Shown here in pieces: positions 1-10,330 of a stretch of 64,000 bases of DNA. Under the pieces are notes generated by a model that was given only the letters and a program-made list of their open reading frames with translations, had not been told where the DNA came from and did no database searches. The translations under genes were made by a program, and so were the position numbers. Every line of letters begins with the position of its first letter. Within the stretch, counting starts at the first letter, position 1. The stretch is from Symsagittifera roscoffensis (taxonomy: Eukaryota > Xenacoelomorpha > Acoela > Convolutidae): NCBI RefSeq assembly GCF_963678635.1, contig NC_087066.1, positions 33,981,301 through 34,045,300 on the forward strand, written 5' to 3'.

Positions 1-1117
1 TTAAATGCCCGAAACCCGGAAAACGTCGATAGTTGTTTCGTAACTGAGTTTAAGGTGTACAAAGCAATAGTGTCGTTTCCAAATGGTTCGGGAGCCGGTC
101 CGTACAAGATTATCCCCCAAGTTTTTAAAGACCTTATTAGTTAATCAAACGGCAATACGGGGCTCGTTTTCTTAAAATCGCTTACTAAGCTCCTAAATAA
201 ATAGGTGAAGATGAAGTCCCGGAATGTTAAGACTTTTCTTTTTGGAGCAAAACTTATCGCCCTCGTGAACATAGATGGAGGTTTTTGACCAATTGCCATC
301 GACAACACGCTCAAACGCATCGCATCTATATGCGCAGGAAGCAAGGCTCTCGCAGAGTGAGAATTTTTTTGGAAGTTTTCAAGTAGGATGTGATCCTAAC
401 CGAGGAGCTAAAGTTACTGCACACTCCTTTGATAGAGCGTGTTGACCACCCAAAGTGCTCAATTTTACTTAAATTGTATTCTAGTAGTGCATTTAGTTCG
501 CTGAATAGAGAAACTATGCTGAATCACGTTTTTTCAGACTGCCGGGGTTGTACAAATAAATTCATTGCGCCTACAGTAATCCGAGTGATCTTTTTTATGG
601 TTATTCCATCATTATGTCGGAGAACGGATCACCATAAGGGGATCCCGATGCTCCACCGCTTTTTGTTGAAAAAATACAGACGCTAGTACAACAGCTTGAA
701 TCCAAAATAAACGTTTGGTAGTTAGATTATGGAAACCTAGCCGTCGACTACATGATAGCACTCCGAGACCTTAAAAAATTACTGAAAGCAGAAAAAGACT
801 ATGGGTTAAGCCTAAACATCAAAAAATGTGAGCTCTGTTTTGTAGGACAGACCACAAACACGCAGTACAACACAATTATAGCTCAATTTGAAAAATTATG
901 TCCTAAAATAAAAACAAAATTCAAGGATGAACTTGTAATCTTGGGCTGCCCTATAGGCGAATCTTGTCAAAAAGAACTACTAAAAAAAAGTAGCTGAGTT
1001 GGAAAAGATTTCGGAAGTTATTGATAAGCTGGAGGCACAATATGCTTTTTAGCTCCTAAAAATGGCTTGAGAATGCCAAAACTCCCATACTTTTTTTGTG
1101 TACAACGTTAAAATACA
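1..1117 (+). pseudogene. non-LTR retrotransposon RT, N-terminal and palm part (dead, interrupted)
   Basis: Reading through many stops and shifts gives the fingers and palm of a non-LTR-type reverse transcriptase. The stretch around 60-350 reads KAIVSFPNGSGAGP, then FGAKLIALVNIDGGF and KRIASICAGSKALA, which match the usual conserved blocks of the family (function: target-primed reverse transcription). Around 440-640 follows a palm block (LNRETMLNHVFSDC). At about 710-735 the catalytic YLDD position reads stop-L-D-Y, so the enzyme is inactive. The open piece at 752-997 (LSLNIKKCELCFVG) is the region just after the catalytic motif. The frame runs into the copia insertion near 1118 and resumes after 5191. 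Assignment to RT is strong. The clade is inferred from the C-terminal half at 5191-6308. Confidence 0.75.
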
Positions 1118-1118
1118 A

Positions 1119-1160
1119 GACTGTGATTGGTCAATTTTCAGACATGTTTGCTTAGAACTA
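1119..1160 (+). repeat. 5' LTR remnant of the copia element
   Basis: About 40 bases are nearly identical to the beginning of the 3' LTR at 4933-4970, after which the sequence passes directly into the inside of gag. The rest of the 5' LTR has been deleted. Confidence 0.6.
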
Positions 1161-1164
1161 AAGA

Positions 1165-1765
1165 AACTGCTCATTTTCAGTGGAAAACCGGAAGTTTTCC
1201 GGTCTCGTGTGAACAATTCCTAGCTTATATTGAAGATAAGAACCTAATTGTAGAATCTGAAAAAGTTAGCGAAGCCAACAGAGATGCTGTTCAGAGGAAG
1301 CTGTATCAGGAAGTCATTATGCACCTCAATGATGCTACTTTGCAGATGATCATTGCTCAGAATAACAGGAATGGATTCGAAATTTGGAAAAAATTGCAAA
1401 AAACTGTTAGGCAGATTCAAACAAGCCAAGTCATTGTGCTTTGGCAAGTGTTTCTGGAACTCAAGAAGAACGGTGAATCGATGATAGAATTTCTAAACAA
1501 AGTGGACAACATGTGTTCTAACTAAAATCTGCAGATAAAAAGATCAGCGATAACCTGAAAACAGCCATAGTTCTTAAAGCATTGCCACAAGAATACGACT
1601 CATTCATAGCTGCAATACGATTCCAGCAGATATCGTATCTACAATTGAAACTTTCAGGGAAGGAAGTGCGTTGTTTATTACTGATGAGGATGGGACGCAA
1701 CAGCGAGTACATGGTGTTGGAGAAGTTTTCCTCCCATTCTACGATCACAAAAAGCTAAGTACACG
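1165..1765 (+). pseudogene. copia Gag remnant
   Basis: The open frame to 1525 contains EQFLAYIEDKNLIVESEK and later FEIWKKLQKTV, typical of the copia-type gag polypeptide. Gag forms the particle that packages element RNA. A shift near 1525 moves the reading frame, after which ISDNLKTAIVLKALPQEYD continues the same family. The N-terminus is missing because of the deletion that also removed most of the 5' LTR. No zinc knuckle was found. Confidence 0.7.
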
Positions 1766-1954
1766 TGAAATCTCCGGCGCGCATTGTATGCGCCGAGCTA
1801 CAAATTTTATTTGATATCAGTTTCACTTCAAGTTAAGCAAGGAAACACAGTGATGTTTAACCAAAGTCAGCATATACGTGTGGGTCAACAAAAACTTTAT
1901 ATTATTGAAAGAAATATTCTTTTTTGGTTTAAACATAGTGCAAAAGAGTCAAAT

Positions 1955-2860
1955 ACGTCGGAATTGTCTATTGCTAAGTGGCATGCAAAGTTTTCGCATG
2001 CAAATTGTGAATAAAACATTGAAGCAAACTGCAAATCAAGCATTAAAATTTTTCATTGGTTTCAAAGGTACATTGGCCACCGATAAGTGTACTACGTGTT
2101 CAGAACTTAAGATATCTACGTCTGACATATCCAAAAACCCTCAAGGCAACAAGAAAACTTGAACTAGTGCACAGTGACGTTTGTGGACCTTTTCCGGAAT
2201 CATTGCCGGGAAACAAATAAGCAATATCTTTTTTCGAAGATTTTTCAAGATATGCAACGGTAATTTTTGTGGCCTCTAAAAGCAATTCGTTAGCAAAACT
2301 ACAACTTTTTTCTTAATACGGTGGTCAAATAATGGTGGTCATGTAATGTAACTGGTTTACACTCAGGTCAGATAATGGTGGGGACTATATTAACCGCAAA
2401 TTTCAAATTTTTTGCAAGATTAACAGCATTGCACATCAGTTTACAAGTCCTTATTCTCCTCATCAAAATGGTATAGTCGAGCGCTATTGGCGAGCAATTT
2501 TTGACCATGCACGGGCTCTTTTATTATCGTCAAAATTACCAGAGCTTTTTTGGGTAATGGCTGTTGATACTGTAGTATACAATAGAAATTGTGTACTAAC
2601 ATCTGCTATTAATGATGATAAAACACCCTACGAAATGCTTCTTGGAAAGCAACACAGTATTTGTCATCTTAAAGTTTTTGGTTGCTTATGTATATCAAAA
2701 ATTGAAACCTACCAGCGCGAGTTATAACCCAAGGCAAAAAGGTAGTTTATACTGGTTATGACAGTTCAAGTCCTACATATGTTTTATATGATTTTCTGAA
2801 AAAGGAATTTTATCGCTCTCGGAAGGTGAAATTACACGAAGAACAATTCCCAGGTCTCGA
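1955..2860 (+). pseudogene. copia integrase (GAG-pre-integrase plus core) remnant
   Basis: The part starting with IAKWHAKFSHAN at about 1967 is the GAG-pre-integrase zinc region, followed by the CTTCSELK cysteine pair. ELVHSDVCGPFPESLPG near 2160 carries the first catalytic Asp. RSDNGGDYINRKF near 2370 carries the second, and HQNGIVERYWRA near 2465 the Glu of the D,D35E triad. Integrase inserts the cDNA into host DNA. Stops at about 2012, 2218 and 2726 and frame changes make it non-functional. The part after 2560 reads FWVMAVDTVVYNRN, as expected for the family. Confidence 0.8.
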
Positions 2861-2892
2861 TAACGGATCGAGGCCTGCTATTATTTTGCCTT

Positions 2893-4235
2893 TTGCGGGC
2901 AATGATCCAGTTGGGGCTGTCACAAATTCAGTGGGGGGTTAATACTGCACAAACAAGTGCAACTGATGCAAATGAAGTATTGCCTGCTGTTGAGCAGCCG
3001 TTATCACCGACAGGGGGAGCTACTTCTACAACTATTGATACTTCTCAAAGAGTATCTCCAGCATCTAGTCCTCATAATGTGCAAATGGAGATTCAAGATA
3101 CTCCAATCTACTTAGATACACGTGAAACTTCCACAACTCATGATGAAGATGATATATCTGATGCCATTGAGTCTTCTCCTCACACTCTAACTGCAGACAA
3201 TCTGCAAAATACTACTTCCCCCAATCCTGACAGTTCGATATACTTTTTACCAGAACATTCTACATCATCTAAATCAAGAGAACTATTAGGACTGGTCGGA
3301 TGATTCGAAGACCAGCATGGAAATACGATTATGATTTTTCTACTGACGAAAACCGTAACTTTGCAATGGCTGCTAGCGTCAATGGCAATGTTCCACTCAT
3401 TTATGAGGAAGTAGTTTTTTCAGCTGATGTCAAAAAAAGACCAGCTCCAATGCAAAATGAATTCAATAGTCTTGTAGAAAAAAAACATGGGATCTTGTGG
3501 TTTTACCTTCTGGAAAACCATTAACAAGAGGCAAATGGGTTTTTGATATAAAGCGTAAAAGCGATGGTTAAATTGAACAATATAAGGCACGTTATGTGGC
3601 TAAGCGATTTAGTCAAATTGATGGACAAAACAATACGGATACTTTTTCACCTACTATTAGTATGACAGTTATTCGCTCAATATTTGACATTGCAGCACAA
3701 CATGGCTTAAAAATGCCACAAATTGGTGTCAAAACAGCTTTTTTGAATTCTAATTTAGAAGATAAAATTTTCATTGAGCAACCTCGTGGTTTTCAGTCTG
3801 GTTAACGTGATGTATGCAAGCTCAATAAATGTATTTACGGTTTAAAACAAGCGAGTCGAGCTTGGAGTCAATTTCTAACAAAAATTTCCTTGAAAGTTGG
3901 TTATTCAAGAATGTCTGTAGACACCTGTTGACTTTATCATCCTAAGAAAATGAGTTTCATTGCTGTGTATAATGATGGCATAATAATTTTTGATGTTGAC
4001 GAAACTTCAGTACAAGAGCTGATTGCCAATCTTGGAAAGCGGATTCGTAATGAAGATAAGGGCGTTCCGGAATGGTTCTTGGGAAAAAAAATTCACGTCG
4101 GTGAAAAATGTTTCAGATTTTCGCAAAAAAGATACGTCAAAAGTTTAATCAAAAATTGGAATATGCAAAATTTCAAACCAATTTATGAACCAGTGGTACA
4201 TCTAAAAATGCAACTGATGAAAAAAGTCTAACAGG
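2893..4235 (+). pseudogene. copia hinge and reverse transcriptase remnant
   Basis: A Ser/Thr/Pro-rich linker (2893-3300) precedes the RT. The RT then reads FNSLVEKK, GKWVFDIKRKSDG, KARYVAKRFSQ, GVKTAFLNSNLEDKIFIEQP and CIYGLKQASRAW, the ordered landmarks of Ty1/copia RT. The catalytic YVDD position at about 3966-3980 reads Y-N-D-G, losing one of the two essential aspartates in addition to several stops (for example 3571 and 3803). It is certainly inactive. Confidence 0.85.
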
Positions 4236-4910
4236 TTGTTCCCTTTTTCAGCAGTTAGTGGGGGCGTTACTGTATTTAGCTGTAACAACTAGGCCAGATT
4301 TGGCTTTTGCAGTAAGCTTACTCTATCAAGCGTGCAAAAGTCAAACAAAGCAAGATTTTTTTGCAGCAAAAGAGTACTATGCTATTTAAAGGGCACGATT
4401 TATTCACTTACTTATTCACGACATGATAATGGTCTAGGTATTTTTGCGTACAGTGATGCCGATTGGGCAAGCGACGTAAAGACCACAAAATCTGTATCTG
4501 GCATGGTTATTAAATTAAACGAGTCAAACTCACCGGTGTTTTGGAGAACTGCTAAACAACGTTCGGTATCATTATCTACATGTGAATCGGAATATATGGC
4601 TCTATCGGCCTTGGCTCAGGAAGTTTTAATCCTGAAACATGTATTTGAGATTGTTAACTATAAAACTATTCTCCCTATTTTGTTAAGTGACAACCAAGCA
4701 GCAATTTGTGTAGCTCTTGCAACAGCTTCAAGATCGAGAGCCAAGCATATCGACATTAATGTTCACTTTGTTCGAGAACAAATGCGCTCTGGTAAGATGA
4801 CGTTAAAATATTTTCCTTCTACAATTATGGTTGCGGATGTTCTGACAAAAGGACTTCCACGTATTCGTTTGGCCCAGAACTGCAAGCTTCTCTTTGGAAT
4901 TGCCTTTTGA
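4236..4910 (+). pseudogene. copia RNase H region
   Basis: The frame from 4332 to the stop at 4908-4910 is open for 192 codons. It shows the copia RNase H signatures YSDADWASD, TKSVSG, SLSTCESEYMAL, SDNQAAI and KHIDINVHFVREQM. It would degrade the RNA strand of the RNA-DNA hybrid. Upstream, the connecting segment VGALLYLAVTTRPDL is in another frame, so it is not joined to the RT. This is the best preserved part of the element and lies immediately before the 3' LTR. Confidence 0.85.
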
Positions 4911-4917
4911 GGGGAAG

Positions 4918-5190
4918 TGTTGAAAAACTCGTCTGTGATTGGTCAATTTTCAGACCTGGTTGTTTAGATCCAAAAACCTCTAAGCGAAAATATTATTGCT
5001 ATATTCGAGAAAAGGAAAGGAACAATAGTGACTTATGACTTTTCAACCTTTTAAATGACTTCAAAAATCATGCGATTAAACAAAGGTTGTTGATTTTGAC
5101 TTAAACCACTTTAATGGAAAATAAATGATAAAAAATTCTTTTTATTTTTAAACATCCAGACGTACTATTAAAAGATACATGTCCTTGTTT
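4918..5190 (+). repeat. 3' LTR of the copia element
   Basis: It begins TGTTGAAAAACTCG right after the purine-rich GAGGGGAAG, as copia LTRs usually begin TGTTG after a polypurine tract. Its first ~50 bases match the 5' remnant at 1119-1160. The end is set approximately by where the interrupted host RT frame resumes. Confidence 0.65.
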
Positions 5191-6308
5191 TCGCGGAGTG
5201 ATGTCTTGGGAAAATATGATAAAACTTTAAGAAACTCATTCGGTAAGGTAACAAATGTAAAATGAAAGATAATCAATTTTTGCAAGCAGTTCTCCCGGCA
5301 GCCAAAGGTGGCTTGGGTGTCTCTTCCGCTTGCCTACTAGCTTTATCCGATTTTTTAGCCTCAGCAGTAGGAGCGAAAGCTACCTTAGGGGAGATTTTTG
5401 TTTTGGAGCACGAGGATGAAAAAATAATGATGCATTCGAACTTTGGTTTGACTAAGCAAAATGTGATGCAGCTCCGGAAAGCGAAATCCAAAAAAATATG
5501 ACCGAGCCCATTTTTGATAAAGAAATCACTCAAATGATTTCGAAACTAGAACCTAGTGATGTAAAATTGTTCAATACGTACCAGGATAAGTTCGGATTGC
5601 AATGTTTAAATGTCATACACTGTAAAAATCTAAGATTAAAATTGTCGAATCAGCAGCTTAAAATTGCAATTGGACTACGCCTAGGTTCAAAAATTTTTGA
5701 AAAAAATAAGTGCGCCTGCGGAAAATTTGTAACCGACGGTGGATGGCATGGCCTATCTTTTCTTAAAAGTGCAGGGAGATTCTCTAGACATTCATATTTG
5801 AGTGGTCTAATAAATCCACGTCTCGCCTCCTCTCACATTCCTTTTGTTTTAGAGCCACGACACCTCCACAGGTCAGATCAGAAGCGACCAGACGGTTTGA
5901 CGCTTGTCCCAAAGGCTGTTGGTGTGCAGCTCCTATGAGATGTTACTGTAGTTGACTCTGTAGCCCCTAGAAGAATAAGCGCAGGCTTTATTTGTAACCC
6001 CGGAACGACCGCGGCCGAGGCGGAAGATCAAAAATCTGACAAATATAGAGATCTAATTGATGATGGATATATTTTTCAATTAATAGCTATTGAAGGTCAG
6101 GGTGGCGTTGGACCTAGCACAGATTTTTCGGAATAAACTTTGTAGGAACTTGTGCACGCGTACCGAGGAACTTAGGGCAGCTAGTTTTCTTAAGCAGAGA
6201 ATCTCCCTGGCAATACAGATTGCAAATGCCGCGTGCGTACTCGGCACAAAAGAAGACGAAACAACTTTCGACGAAATCTTTTTAATTGTAGCACAAAATA
6301 TATTATAA
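5191..6308 (+). pseudogene. C-terminal half of the interrupted non-LTR RT, with restriction-like endonuclease region
   Basis: This continues the protein begun at 1-1117. It reads VLGKYDKTLRNSFGKV just after the copia LTR, then LPAAKGGLGVSSACLLALSD, then LSNQQLKIAIGLRLGSKI. A Cys-X-Cys...His motif (CACGKFVTDGGWHGLSF) has Phe where a fourth zinc ligand would be expected. KRPDGLTL follows, with (stop)DVTVVDS in the next segment. The C-X-C-H block followed by RPD and a downstream D matches the layout of restriction-like endonucleases of R2-type non-LTR elements; this clade placement is inference. Stops and shifts at 5499, 5936 and about 6133 disable it. The final segment ends at 6308. Confidence 0.65.
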
Positions 6309-6935
6309 GAAATTTGAAAAGTTAATTCAAACGTTATCGCACATTTTGTGCATCATTAGGTTTAAATTTTTTTACAATATTTACAAAACGATCTGAAAAT
6401 TGAGAAACATGTCTAAAATAGCTTTAAATTTTTTTGACCAATCAAATTTAAACAACTGTAATTACATTATAAATTACGTAATCAATAATAACATTTTCCT
6501 GTAATTTTCTGATATCTCTTTTTCGTTTTTTGTTCTTTCATGGTTATAAAATTTTGATTTGGGAATATTTTTGATTCTGACAAGTCAGTTTTTTAACTTT
6601 TAGCCATGTTATAAATAGACTATAATTTTAGTGTTAATTCTCGGCTCCTGAATTCATCGCGTGTGTTGATTCTCGGCCTCTCCCTCCAAATATGCAAAGC
6701 CTCCAGTGTGAGTAGCTGATGAGTGTTGGCTGTTTCGTCTATAATCTCTTCAAACAAGCGGTACCGCCTACCTCCTTATTACACTCTAACAAGTGTTGCC
6801 CTACTGGGGAGTTCCCTTTCCAGTGTTCATCGACCCTCGTGGCTAATTGTCGGAATGTCTGGCCGACATAGGTGGAGTTACAACCACTACATATAAGCTT
6901 ATTCACCACTTTAGATCGCACGAAGATCTAAACTG
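6309..6935 (-). repeat. left pseudo-LTR of minus-strand PLE
   Basis: This is directly repeated, with scattered differences, at 9690-10330. Shared blocks include GATTCTCGGCCTCTCCCTCC (6667 and 10065) and ACTGGGGAGT within the endonuclease. Its outer end carries the hammerhead-like hairpin (6328-6360) in degraded form. Confidence 0.8.
6621..6935 (-). pseudogene. GIY-YIG endonuclease of minus PLE (left copy)
   Basis: The minus-strand frame reads KVVNKLICSGCNSTYVGQT, the GIY-YIG signature of PLEs with its preceding Cys pair, then VDEHWKGNSPVGQHLLEC with the conserved His and Cys. After a frame change near 6750 it continues LLTLEALHIWRERP and ends RSRELTLKL near 6622. PLE endonucleases nick target DNA to prime reverse transcription. 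The link to the RT is lost because an internal duplication sits between them. Confidence 0.75.
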
Positions 6936-6954
6936 AAGATTTTTGACATCCATT

Positions 6955-7100
6955 AATGTACAAACTCTTTACATCAAGAGAGATTAACTCTTATCAGAGT
7001 CCAATTCAGTTTTCTCCAAGATCTCCCTGGCCATTTGAGTGTTCTTTTCTATGTTTGCCCCCTCAATTTCATCAAGATACACTTTAGATACACCACGTTC
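6955..7100 (-). repeat. misplaced internal duplication inside the PLE
   Basis: About 125 bases here are a near copy of 7605-7735 in the same orientation; both contain ATCTCCCTGGCCATTTGAGT. They encode the end of the RT fingers (GANIE..TQMAREILEKTEL). The insertion replaces the thumb region that should join the palm to the endonuclease. Confidence 0.75.
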
Positions 7101-8790
7101 TAAGTATGTCGTCCTTTTATCTTAGAAAAATGTTAACACCATTCTCAGCCCGATCTGCTTCCTGTTGTTTTTTGCCAGCAATGCAATACCATACTGTTTC
7201 AGCGATGTCTGCGTATTCGGATTCCGATATTTTACCACACCCTAAGTGGTACCAATTCAAACAAGCTTCGCATTCTACCCCTTTAGTTCGATATGTCACC
7301 TTTTTTTGACATCCAGGGCAGACCTCCTTGTTACCATCACTTAGCAAAGTCAATTTTGGTACTTTTTTCTTTTTTGCAGGTTCGTATTCTTTGAGCCACA
7401 AATTGGCCAGTAATATTGGAAGGGAGGCGCCCATTGCTAAACCGTCTTTTTGTACATACCACAAACCATTGCATTTAAAATGTACCTCACTCACTGCCAA
7501 ATTCGGTAGTTTTTTCATATTATTGCGAGAAGTTTCCGGAGGGTTGACTTGCTCATATAATCTCCTAAGGGCTATTTCAACCGCTTCCTTGAGCGAGACA
7601 TTAATGTACAAACTCTTTACATCAAGAGAGATTAACTCTCATCAGAGTCCAGTTCAGTTTTCTCCAAGATCTCCCTGGCCATTTGAGTGTTCGTTTCTAT
7701 GTTTGCCCCCTCAACTTCGTCAAAGTACTTTGCCAACGTTTTATTTAGGTTGTCATATGAACTACCAGGTAAAGAAAGGACGGGAAGATGTGGTGTACCT
7801 TGTTTATGTACTTTTGCTAATCCATACAGCCTAGCCGGCTGTGCCTCCGTTGATCTCAACCTAGTGTACAGCGCTTCGCTAATCTCGTCCTTCTTTTTCA
7901 TGGCGAGTAATTCCTTGTTTATGTCTTTTTCAATTTTCATGATCACGCTGTCCGTCAGATTCTTCCTCTCACTAAATTGTTCTGCCTTTAATAAATCTTT
8001 CACTTTCTTCTCATATGTCTCTTTTTTCATTACACAAAAACCCACGCCCTTGTCAAACGGCACTGCCAGAAGACCGTTGTCATTCAAATACTTTCTGATA
8101 CTTTCTGGCTTTTTCAACACCTTTGTCCGAGGGAGTCTGTTTCACATTCTTAGCATATCTCTTTGCAGCTGCTTCAATCTCACATAATTTTTCGCCGGGT
8201 AATCTATTTAACTTCAATTCAGACAAAAACTGTCAATGTTTGCAAGAAATGAATTTCATTAAATTTGTCTCGTACCGGATGTTTTGGTTCAAAATTAAAG
8301 ACTTCCCGCACCCAAAGCGGCAAAGCCACTTCATCTAAAATTCTAACTGACCTTTCATCCAAAATTTTTAATGGTCCATCCTGTCTTTCCGATAACTTTT
8401 CAAGCTTTTTCTTGTGTCGGCTTATCAGGTTATTGACACTACACCTTGCTTGCAGGTTCAGATAGAATGTTATTGAAGGTCACCATTTCTCATCTATACC
8501 CCTTCTCACTACCTCCTTGCTTTTGCTAGGTTACCCGATGCCTTGGCCCCATCCGCATTTGCCTGGCTTATCTCAGATCTCAAGAGACACAATTGGAAGC
8601 TGTGCACCGCTTGATCCGAAAAAGCACCGTTATCAAGCACGCGAAACCGTAAAAAAATCTGGTATAATGTCGTTGTCGAGACATTTTTTCAGAAATTTAA
8701 TTCTCAGGAAACTGCTATTAAATTTCATAAAATGTTTTGGATAATCTAACACAAGTTTCCAAGTGAGTTTTCTCTTCAGGACTCATCTAA
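7101..8790 (-). pseudogene. PLE reverse transcriptase with internal PHD finger, minus strand
   Basis: Reading from 8790 leftwards: the N-terminal WKLVLDYPKHFMKF and FLKKCLDNDIIPDF, then KHPVRDKFNE, then NDNGLLAVPFDKGVGFCV, TRLRSTEAQPARLYGLAKVHK and LPVLSLPGSSYDNLNK. The palm follows (VHFKCNGLWYVQKDGLAMGASLP). Then comes an inserted Cys-rich finger (CPGCQKK...CEACLNWYHLGC...WYC), and the frame reaches KDDILRT at about 7100, the remains of motif C. Many stops and frame changes separate these parts. The last Cys pair of the finger is incomplete (CIAG). RT copies element RNA at the nicked target. It is non-functional here. Confidence 0.85.
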
Positions 8791-8899
8791 GGAGTAGTAG
8801 TGGCAGCAAAAATGCGATCATCTCTTCTTTGCAGGCCACGAGCACATAACTCATGTGGCACTCAGCAATGAAAAAACAGCCTCAACAATATCTTACCAC

Positions 8900-9537
8900 T
8901 TATTGGTCGTTCGACTCCGGCTGAAGGTCCCCAGCCAACCGTTCAGCTCTCCGCGCCTTTGCCCTGCGACGTCCCTGCGATGGTTTCTTGGTCTGGGCGC
9001 GTATCTTTGAGAAAATGCCTGGCAGGTTGTCTCGATGGGACAGCACAACCCGTAGTGACTTCAGTTCTAACTCAATTGACTGGTGCAGTTGGAGATACTT
9101 TCTGAGGACCGCAGGATTTTGTCTCTTGCTTCTAGAGATAAGGTTACCGGTTGTCTTTATGACGATTTTCTCTGTCTTCCGCAGATCCTCAAAAATATCG
9201 GGAGTGCCCGTTCTCCTGCAGTAGACAATGGCACTTATTTGTCTTCGCTTCGATTGTAGATACGCCAGTAGTCCATCAAGTGGGCAGGGCGTATAGTTGT
9301 TAGTGCGAAGGGAAGATATGCTGTTGTTCAGCACATCGTGCCAGAGTATAATCTGCTTACTGGCAAGAGGTTGCTGTTCCAATAATATTCGTAAATTCTT
9401 CCCCCTGTTCAGGGTATTGGGGTTTAAAGAAAGGCCGGGGGCTGCGAGGACCCTCTGCTGCATCTCTCTCCGTTCCTATAGCTCAAGATCTTTCAGGCTG
9501 TGATAAAATGAGCTGGCAGCTACAATCATTGCCATTT
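8900..9537 (-). pseudogene. PLE ORF1, uncharacterised conserved protein
   Basis: A frame from an ATG near 9534 reads MAMIVAASSFYHSLKDLEL, then a stop, then continues to 8900. It is clearly homologous to the plus-strand ORF at 11386-11990: both have PGLSLNPNT, then VVWHD/ILWHD..NNSI/KKSI, TNNY, then AIV(F/Y)C.R.GTPDI and LHQ..(E/Q)LELK.LR, with a basic tail. The same position 5' of the RT in two elements makes it an element protein. The role is unknown. The order of strands and motifs vaguely recalls an SGNH-like fold, but the GDS and GxND signatures are absent. Confidence 0.65.
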
Positions 9538-9689
9538 TAACTCAAACACTACTGACATTATGAACAAAAAACGATAGTAAAATTCTGTACAAATAGAGGG
9601 AAAAAAATTGAATTACTGACTGTTATCCTTAAAGGAATATTACAGTCTGCTTATAGCTTATCGCTAAAAAGGGTTACAATTTAACAAAA

Positions 9690-10330
9690 ATGGTTATAAG
9701 AAATTTAAAATGTTAATTCAAACGTTTTCGCACATTTTTTGCATCATCAGGATTGAATTTTTTAAACAATATTTACAAAACGATTAAAGATCTGAAAAAT
9801 GAGAAACATGTCTAAAATTGGTTTAAAATTTTAACCAATCAAAATTAAACAACTGCAAATACATAATAAGTTACGTAATCAATAATAAAATTCTCCTGTA
9901 AATTTCCGATATTTATTTTTCGCTTTTTGTTCTTTCATGGTTATAAAATTTCGATTTGGGAATATTTTTGATTCTGACTTGTCAGTTTTTTAACTTTTAG
10001 CCATGTTTTACATAGACTATAATTTTAGTGTTAATTCTCGGCTCCTGAATTCATCGCGTGTGTTGATTCTCGGCCTCTCCCTCCAAATATGCAAAGCCTC
10101 CAGTGTGAATAGCTTATGAGTGTTGGCTGTTTAGTCTATAATTTTTGACTTCAGCTCAGCAGTACCGCCTACCTCCTTATTACACTCTAACAAGTGTTGC
10201 CCTACTGGGGAGTCCCGTTTGCGGTGTTCATCGACTGACGTGGCTAATTGTTGGACTGTCTGGCCGACGTAGGTGGAGTTACAATCACTACATGTAAGCT
10301 TATACACCACTTTGGATCTCAGTAAACGAG
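9690..10330 (-). repeat. right pseudo-LTR of minus-strand PLE
   Basis: This is a direct repeat of 6309-6935 and covers the endonuclease 3' part and 3' UTR. It is the better preserved copy. Confidence 0.8.
9718..9751 (-). ncRNA. hammerhead-ribozyme-like motif in PLE pLTR
   Basis: On the minus strand this is CTGATGA, then a hairpin with arms GCA and TGC (GCAC/GTGC in sister copies), then GAAA. That is the order of the hammerhead core with helix II between. Known family fact: pLTRs of Penelope-like elements have been reported to carry hammerhead ribozymes. Helix III and the cleavage triplet are not convincing by eye. The left pLTR copy (6328-6360) has CTAATGA and GATA, both disabling. Confidence 0.4.

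Larger units (their letters stand above)
1118..5190 (+). mobile_element. Ty1/copia LTR retrotransposon, decayed, inserted in an RT gene
   Basis: The segment encodes, in Ty1/copia order, gag, GAG-pre-integrase, integrase, RT and RNase H. All lie on the plus strand and are broken by stops and frameshifts. It sits exactly between two halves of another RT gene: the host frame stops near 1117 and resumes near 5191. A stretch near its start (GTGATTGGTCAATTTTCAGA at 1122) recurs after the RNase H stop at 4935, which gives the LTRs. The 5' side has lost most of its LTR, the primer-binding region and the start of gag. Exact edges and the target-site duplication were not resolved; ATACA occurs near both edges. 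Confidence 0.8.

Noticed and set aside
6662-6735. Hammerhead-like CTGATGA on the plus strand at 6717
   Set aside because: This stretch is antisense to the endonuclease C-terminus (LLTLEALHIWRERP); GAAA and CTGATGA are on opposite strands, so no ribozyme core forms.
7687-8187. Plus-strand frames over the minus PLE RT (also 7106-7834 and 8123-8744)
   Set aside because: They are antisense to recognisable RT coding sequence.
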